Below are positions 5,268-9,380 of a DNA stretch of 9,380 nucleotides, one piece after another. The position numbers and the translations under genes were made by a program. The notes beneath the pieces were generated by a model. It did no database searches. It saw only the letters and a list, made by a program, of their open reading frames with translations, and was not told the DNA's origin. Every line of letters begins with the position of its first letter. The stretch's first letter is position 1. Location of the stretch: the NCBI GenBank assembly GCA_016872875.1, contig VGYW01000335.1:1-9380 (forward strand). The letters run 5' to 3'. This DNA comes from Planctomycetota bacterium (lineage in GTDB: Bacteria; Planctomycetota; PUPC01; DSUN01).

Positions 5268-8200
5268 GCAGCCTGCCCCCTTGAAAGCTGACGGTTCGCT
5301 GGCCGACTGAGGCGGTGGCGGCCAGGTCGGAGCCATCGGCCTTGAGCTCCGGCGCGGCTCCCTTCTGGATGGTCATGACCACCATGAAATCGGCCTCGGG
5401 GGCCTCCGTGACGGCTGAGAGGGTGTTGCCAGAGGCCACGATGTGGAGGCCCGCGGGCGAGATGAAGCGGCCCTGAAGCGTGGCGCCCGCCCCGCCCTCG
5501 ATGGTGAAGGTGGCGCCGTTGGCGGCGAGGGACTTGCCCTCGGTGTGGAGCCGCCAGCTCTTCTTCCCCCCGCCCTTCACGCGGTCAACGACGGCGAAGA
5601 GGGCCGGCGCGCCTGACGCGCCACTGTAGTCCACCGCGAAATGGCGCTCGGCCTGGACGCGGGGCGGGGACGCCCCGCCCACAGCTCGGTTGTAGACATC
5701 GGACATGTCGGCGCCGACGACGCCCGAGCCGTCGGGCTTGCCCTCGAAGTAGGTCACCTTCCCCAAGCCGTCGCCGTTGCTGCCCTCGACGTGGAGGGCC
5801 ACCTCATCGGCGTAGTCCCACTGGCGTTTGTTGCCCACGATGCCGTTGGCCCAGGCGGTGCCGAGCCCCGAGATGCGGAAGCTGCCCGCCTGGGGATGGA
5901 AGTACGTGCCGCCGTAGGGCCACTCGGCTCGGTAGAACATCGTCGCCACGATGTCACCGTTCTCGCGGGGCGCGGAGGCCCCGCCCACGGCCCCGCCCAC
6001 AAAGTCCCTGAAGGCGTTGCGGAACAGGAACGCCCCCTTGCGGCGGTCGGCGATGGCCTTGGGCATCACCTCCTCGGGCGGACGCGGCTTCACGTCGAGC
6101 GGGAAGTAAGCGAGGGCGAAGGCCAGCTCCTGGCACGAGAGCGTGCCGAGCTTGTCGGGCAGCAGCCGCCGGTTGAACTCCCAGACGAGCGCGGGCTGGA
6201 GCTCGGGGCGCGAGAGATGCGTGGCATAGCAGAGGTGCCGCGTGCTGAAGGGGGCGTCCGAGCCGCTGTAGCCGCCGCCTCCGCTGCCGCAGGTGCGCAT
6301 CAACTGGAGGGGCATCGCCCATGCCAGGCCGCTGCCGGCCACCAGCGGGTGCCCCGTCACCGTCGGATACGCCGACGCCGCGGGGAGCACCATGTCCAGC
6401 GAGATCATCGTGTAGCCTTCTGGCTCGGTCTTCCAGGCGTGGTCGCCGATGGCGTGGGTGAACCAGAGGTTGACGTAGCGGCTGCTGGTGGTGAGGCCGA
6501 GTGGCACCTGGGGGGCCTCGCCCGTCTTCTCGTGTTGGGCCTTCAATGCGTCCCAGCGGCGCTTCTCGCGCTGGTAGCGCTCCCAGAGCCCCAGCCGCTG
6601 GCCGTGGTCGGCGGCGGTGAGCCACGGGCTGACCGCCGGCCCCGCGACCTCCAGAAGGAGGCGGTGCGTTCCCGGCTGGAGCGCCACGATGTCGCCGTCC
6701 GCGAACCGGCGCCCGTTGATCGCGAGGCTGGCCGAGGCATTCTCGCCCACGGGGATCCGAATCTGGGCTCCCTGCTCCTTGGCGGTCTTCAGGAAGCCGA
6801 AGAGGTAGTGGCGGGAGCCGGCCGGGGCCTCCGTGAAGCGGATGACGCCCGGGAGCTTGAGGAAGGGCGGCGTCTTGTGGATGGCCGATTCGGGAAGCCG
6901 GGCGAACTTGAGGGTCTTCCCCTCCCACGCGACCGCCGTGCCCTCCTGTGGCGCGTCGGGCAACCGGGGCGTCTCCGCCCCGCCTCCTGCAAACGGGCCA
7001 ATGACCAGCCACTCCCTCAGAAGCTCACCATCCATGAAGTCGGCGGTGGGCGTCCCACCATCGCGGGGCGCGGAGGCCCCGCCCACAGGCGCGACGACGG
7101 CGGCGGGCGGCTGCGCCTTCGGCTCCGCGAGGTCGAAGGGGCCTTTCTCGCGCAGGCCGGCCAGCGTGATCATCACGGCCGGGCCGAAGCTGATCGCGCA
7201 CCAGTTGCTGTTCGCGCTCAGGCAGTTGTTGCCCAGCCCGAAGCGGCCCAGGGCCTGTCCCTCTCTCACCACGTAGTCGTTGAACTCCTTGACCTCGGCC
7301 TCCGTCATCGCGGGATAGGCCAGGTCGTAGGCGAGCGACACGGGGAGCATCTTGCGGGCAGAGTCGTGCTGGTGCCCGACCGTGTAGGCCTTCATCCCGT
7401 GGCGGAGCACCTGGATTGCCTGCCGCGAGTAGCCGGGGTCGTCGAGGAGCAGGCCGAGGAGTCCCCAGGCGATTGCGTGGTCAATGCCCTGGCCGTCCTC
7501 GTTCACCTTGGCCCGCAGTGCCTTCACGATGGCGCGGCCGAGCTCGGTCTGGGCGCGCTGGCGCATCCTGGGCAACTGGCTCTTTCGGAAGAGCAGGCGC
7601 GGGTGCTCGCCCGGCTCGACCGCCCAGGGGGCGAAGGCGCTCTCCGGCCACTCCTGGGGGACCACCGTGACATCCCCCTTCACGTCCTGGCCGTTGAACC
7701 CGCCGTGGTGCGAGCCGACGTAGCCGGCCTCGGTCTCCCTGAGTTCGACCTCATACTTCCCGAACCCGCCCTGCACCCAGTTGTCGTCGGCGATGCAGAC
7801 CTCCAGCCTGAGCTTCTCTCCCTCGCCCCTCTCCACGATCTCCCCCTCGTGGTCGCCCTGGTTGTAGGTGGTGGACTTTCCCCAGAAGTCCTTGAGCCAC
7901 TGGCCGCGGTGGCGGAGGAGGTTGAGCTCGAGGGTGTGGCCGGGGAGGGCGCGGCTGCGCTTGCCCCCAATCAGGGCGTTGTGGAGCAGGAGCTTCGCCT
8001 GCCCGTTCGCCGGCAGCTCCTTTGGAACGGGCGGGAGCTCCACGGGCGAATAGGGCGTGAGGTCAGGGACCTCCACGATGCGAAGCTCCGCTGGCTCGCG
8101 GGGCAGGGACGCCCCGCCCACATCCGTGGTGGCGGCGAATTGCTCCGTGGCGCGCTGGAGCGCGGCCTCGGCCTGGGCCTCCCCCTTGCCTATCGCCTCG

Positions 8201-9096
8201 AGGACGCCCGCCCAGAGCCTGAGCTCGTCCTCGCGCGGGAAGGATTTCCAGGCGAGGACGTGGCGGGCCACCGGCTCGATGGCCGGCTTGCCGAGGAGCC
8301 TGAACGCCTCGGCGAGGGTCTTCTTGTGCTCGAAGGAGCAGCGGGGGTTGGCCAACTGGCGGCCGAGGGCCTCCGCCGCCGGCGCTCCGAGCTTGCCGAG
8401 GGCCGCGACTGCGGCCCGGCGAACCGCGTCGTCGAGCTTCGCGTCCCGCCGCTCTCTGGAGATGGGGTCGGCCGTGGCCAGGAGCTTGACCAGGGTGGGC
8501 ACGGTCTGCGCGCCGCCGATGGCCGCGACGAGCTCGACGAGGGCTGGACGGACGTCCATCCCGCCGCCGTGGACCGCGGCGTCGAGGTCGTCGAGGGCGG
8601 GCGCGCCGATCTTGAGGAGGGCCTTGCGCGCCGCCTCGCGCACCTCGGCCTCGGGGTCGCGCAGCAGGGTCACGAGCTCCTTGGTCCCCTCTGCGTCGGG
8701 CACCTTGGCGAGGGCCTCGGCGGCGGCCACGCGCACGCCGAGGTCCTGATCGCTCAGGCGCCAGCGGACGTGTGGCATGGCCTTCGGCTCGCCGATCTCC
8801 CCGAGCGCCCACAGGCAGGCGCGGCGGACCTCCGGGTCGGCGTCGGTCAGGCAGTAGGGGATGAAGTCGGCCGCCTCGCGGTCCTTCAGGCGCCCCAGCT
8901 CGCGTGCCGCGGCCAGGCGCGTCGCCGGGTCGCCGAGCTGCTTGATGAGCGCGGAGGGCGCCACGGCCAGCTCGCGCGCCGCCTCGCCAAGCTCCTGCTT
9001 GGCCCGCGAGCGCCGCAGGTATGAGGGAATGATGATCCCTGCCACGGCGAGGATGAGGAACGCGATGGCAGAGATTTCAGCGATGGTCCGCTTCAC
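5248..9096 (-). CDS. Membrane-anchored heparinase II/III-like protein with HEAT repeats and jelly-roll insert
   Basis: The product has 1282 residues. GTG 9096 is chosen for AGGAG 9 nt upstream and a promoter at 9130-9158. Residues 8-27 are a membrane anchor. Residues 45-320 are HEAT-type helical repeats (DPEVRRACLWALGEIG, DPEAEVREAARKALLKIG). Residues 365-482 are a beta-rich domain. Residues 498-650 and 865-1030 look like an alpha/alpha toroid of heparinase II/III or alginate-lyase type, with HPRLLFRKSQLPRM, CLSANSNWCAISFGPAVM and GDHAWKTEPEGYTMISLDMV. A jelly-roll of the W-x-V-x-G-P type (690-830) is inserted into the toroid. Residues 1047-1280 form the C-terminal beta-sandwich (AEWPYGGTYFHPQAGSFRI). 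Such proteins cleave uronic-acid polysaccharides by beta-elimination; activity and substrate here are inferred. Four in-frame VGGASxPR mini-repeats interrupt the sequence. The 3' end overlaps ribD. Confidence 0.85.
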   Translation of the reverse strand: MKRTIAEISAIAFLILAVAGIIIPSYLRRSRAKQELGEAARELAVAPSALIKQLGDPATRLAAARELGRLKDREAADFIPYCLTDADPEVRRACLWALGEIGEPKAMPHVRWRLSDQDLGVRVAAAEALAKVPDAEGTKELVTLLRDPEAEVREAARKALLKIGAPALDDLDAAVHGGGMDVRPALVELVAAIGGAQTVPTLVKLLATADPISRERRDAKLDDAVRRAAVAALGKLGAPAAEALGRQLANPRCSFEHKKTLAEAFRLLGKPAIEPVARHVLAWKSFPREDELRLWAGVLEAIGKGEAQAEAALQRATEQFAATTDVGGASLPREPAELRIVEVPDLTPYSPVELPPVPKELPANGQAKLLLHNALIGGKRSRALPGHTLELNLLRHRGQWLKDFWGKSTTYNQGDHEGEIVERGEGEKLRLEVCIADDNWVQGGFGKYEVELRETEAGYVGSHHGGFNGQDVKGDVTVVPQEWPESAFAPWAVEPGEHPRLLFRKSQLPRMRQRAQTELGRAIVKALRAKVNEDGQGIDHAIAWGLLGLLLDDPGYSRQAIQVLRHGMKAYTVGHQHDSARKMLPVSLAYDLAYPAMTEAEVKEFNDYVVREGQALGRFGLGNNCLSANSNWCAISFGPAVMITLAGLREKGPFDLAEPKAQPPAAVVAPVGGASAPRDGGTPTADFMDGELLREWLVIGPFAGGGAETPRLPDAPQEGTAVAWEGKTLKFARLPESAIHKTPPFLKLPGVIRFTEAPAGSRHYLFGFLKTAKEQGAQIRIPVGENASASLAINGRRFADGDIVALQPGTHRLLLEVAGPAVSPWLTAADHGQRLGLWERYQREKRRWDALKAQHEKTGEAPQVPLGLTTSSRYVNLWFTHAIGDHAWKTEPEGYTMISLDMVLPAASAYPTVTGHPLVAGSGLAWAMPLQLMRTCGSGGGGYSGSDAPFSTRHLCYATHLSRPELQPALVWEFNRRLLPDKLGTLSCQELAFALAYFPLDVKPRPPEEVMPKAIADRRKGAFLFRNAFRDFVGGAVGGASAPRENGDIVATMFYRAEWPYGGTYFHPQAGSFRISGLGTAWANGIVGNKRQWDYADEVALHVEGSNGDGLGKVTYFEGKPDGSGVVGADMSDVYNRAVGGASPPRVQAERHFAVDYSGASGAPALFAVVDRVKGGGKKSWRLHTEGKSLAANGATFTIEGGAGATLQGRFISPAGLHIVASGNTLSAVTEAPEADFMVVMTIQKGAAPELKADGSDLAATASVGQRTVSFQGGRLLIAGPR
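5659..5682 (-). repeat. In-frame palindromic mini-repeat, copy 4
   Basis: On the plus strand GCGGGGC and GCCCCGC flank the 6-nt loop GGGGAC, followed by CCACA. The coding strand reads VGGASPPR at residues 1139-1146, in a loop of the C-terminal beta-sandwich of the lyase-like protein. Confidence 0.85.
5965..6000 (-). repeat. In-frame palindromic mini-repeat, copy 3, with 12-bp tandem duplication
   Basis: The core 5965-5988 is identical to copy 2 (loop GCGGAG) and encodes VGGASAPR at residues 1037-1044, between toroid and beta-sandwich. GGCCCCGCCCAC at 5977-5988 is repeated exactly at 5989-6000, adding VGGA in frame just before it. Confidence 0.85.
7045..7059 (-). repeat. Second palindrome adjacent to mini-repeat copy 2
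   Basis: GGTGGG (7045-7050) and CCCACC (7054-7059) pair perfectly around CGT. It sits 3 bp from mini-repeat copy 2 and encodes GGTPT in frame (residues 680-684), at the entry to the jelly-roll insert. Confidence 0.65.
7063..7086 (-). repeat. In-frame palindromic mini-repeat, copy 2
   Basis: GCGGGGC and GCCCCGC flank the loop GCGGAG on the plus strand, followed by CCACA. It encodes VGGASAPR at residues 671-678, in the linker between the first toroid segment and the jelly-roll insert. It is identical to the copy 3 core about 1.1 kb away. Confidence 0.85.
8098..8121 (-). repeat. In-frame palindromic mini-repeat, copy 1
   Basis: GCGGGGC and GCCCCGC flank the loop AGGGAC on the plus strand, followed by CCACA. 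It encodes VGGASLPR at residues 326-333, just after the HEAT-repeat region. Confidence 0.85.
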
Positions 9097-9110
9097 GCCA
9101 TGGGTCTCCT
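9094..9110 (-). promoter_or_regulatory. Ribosome binding site and GTG start with overlapping ATG-GCG-TGA
   Basis: AGGAG (9110-9106) is 9 nt from GTG 9096. An ATG at 9101 reads ATG-GCG-TGA out of frame, and its stop overlaps the GTG start as GTGA, the same arrangement as at 413-421. Confidence 0.6.
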
Positions 9111-9129
9111 GGGGCCTCTTCTCCCCATG

Positions 9130-9158
9130 ATTCTAGGCGCCGGCGGCCTTGGAATCAA
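9130..9158 (-). promoter_or_regulatory. Promoter of the heparinase-like gene
   Basis: On the minus strand TTGATT (9158-9153) and TAGAAT (9135-9130) are 17 bp apart. The predicted start near 9123 gives a leader of about 26 nt that holds the AGGAG site. Position and spacing fit well. Confidence 0.65.
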
Positions 9159-9235
9159 CCGGCGCTCCCAAGAGGGGTATGGCCCCCAATTCCGGTGAAC
9201 TCCTCGGCAGCCCCCACGGGGTCGTACTATATCAG

Positions 9236-9352
9236 CCCGGGGCTTCGCCCTGGTCTTTGCCCACATCTTCTGGGGGCTGGGGTTTAGCCCCCGAATGGGG
9301 GCGTTTGAGCCGTAGCCCAGGGCGACCGAAGGGAGCCCTGGGAAAAGGCCCC
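9236..9352 (-). repeat. Right copy of 117-bp three-hairpin inverted repeat
   Basis: This block matches 1-117 in inverted orientation at 114 of 117 positions, including all three hairpins. Directly inside it (9222-9237, minus strand) comes GGCTGATATAGTACGA, related to GGGCTGCTATAGTACG at 249-264. The outer flank 9353-9380 has another small hairpin, CCCCG/CGGGG (9366-9378), and no supported gene. Confidence 0.9.
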
Positions 9353-9380
9353 GCCAGCGTAGAGCCCCCGAAGCGGGGCG

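Noticed and set aside
5641..9024. An 1127-codon open frame on the plus strand opposite the heparinase-like gene
   Set aside because: Low-complexity translation, no recognisable domain, no start signals. The minus strand has a promoter, ribosome binding site and recognisable domains.
9010..9096. Type IV pilin-like N-terminus of the heparinase-like protein (hydrophobic helix then PSYLRRSRAKQE)
   Set aside because: The prepilin peptidase site (Gly followed by Phe-Thr-Leu-Ile-Glu) is missing; a plain membrane anchor explains it.
1..9380. The window as a transposon bounded by its inverted repeats
   Set aside because: No transposase, recombinase or target-site duplication can be seen, and the cargo includes a housekeeping gene (ribD).

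Overview
The window is a GC-rich bacterial accessory region. Its style points to the PVC superphylum, most likely Planctomycetota or a close relative. The grounds are a secreted ThuA-domain protein with a C-terminal jelly-roll, a 1282-residue heparinase II/III-like protein with HEAT repeats, a TIGR04073-like small exported protein, and many short GC-rich palindromes. The phylum is an inference; there is no rRNA or marker gene here.

Layout from left to right. Positions 1-117 hold a three-hairpin repeat whose inverted copy (114 of 117 bases identical) lies at 9236-9352, so the window is flanked by inverted repeats. Positions 118-300 are a patchwork of smaller palindromes carrying the heptamer CGTACTA/TAGTACG. 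A ThuA-domain exported protein (418-2076, +) follows, with its own promoter. Between it and a convergent membrane protein gene (2225-2965, -) is a compact minus-strand unit: a 12/12 consensus promoter (TTGACA, 17 bp, TATAAT) and, about 40 bp past the -10, a textbook intrinsic terminator. This predicts a small RNA of about 57 nt. A divergent intergenic region (2966-3207) carries promoters on both strands and two strong hairpins.

A plus-strand cluster runs from 3208 to 5267: a membrane-anchored NTF2-like protein, a small exported protein gene broken by one in-frame TGA after its signal peptide (translationally coupled by a GTGA overlap), and ribD of riboflavin synthesis. ribD overlaps the convergent last gene by 20 bp. 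That gene (5248-9096, -) encodes a membrane-anchored, multi-domain polysaccharide-lyase-like protein.

How the genes may work together: the two large outer genes encode exported proteins that share a W-x-V-x-G-P jelly-roll module and are probably involved in carbohydrate breakdown. The ribD cluster looks housekeeping and unrelated. The strongest unusual signals are (1) a 24-bp palindromic mini-repeat present four times inside the lyase-like gene, always in the same frame, encoding VGGAS(L/A/P)PR at domain junctions and loops; (2) the putative small RNA between the convergent genes; (3) the flanking 117-bp inverted repeat; and (4) the in-frame TGA in the small exported protein gene.
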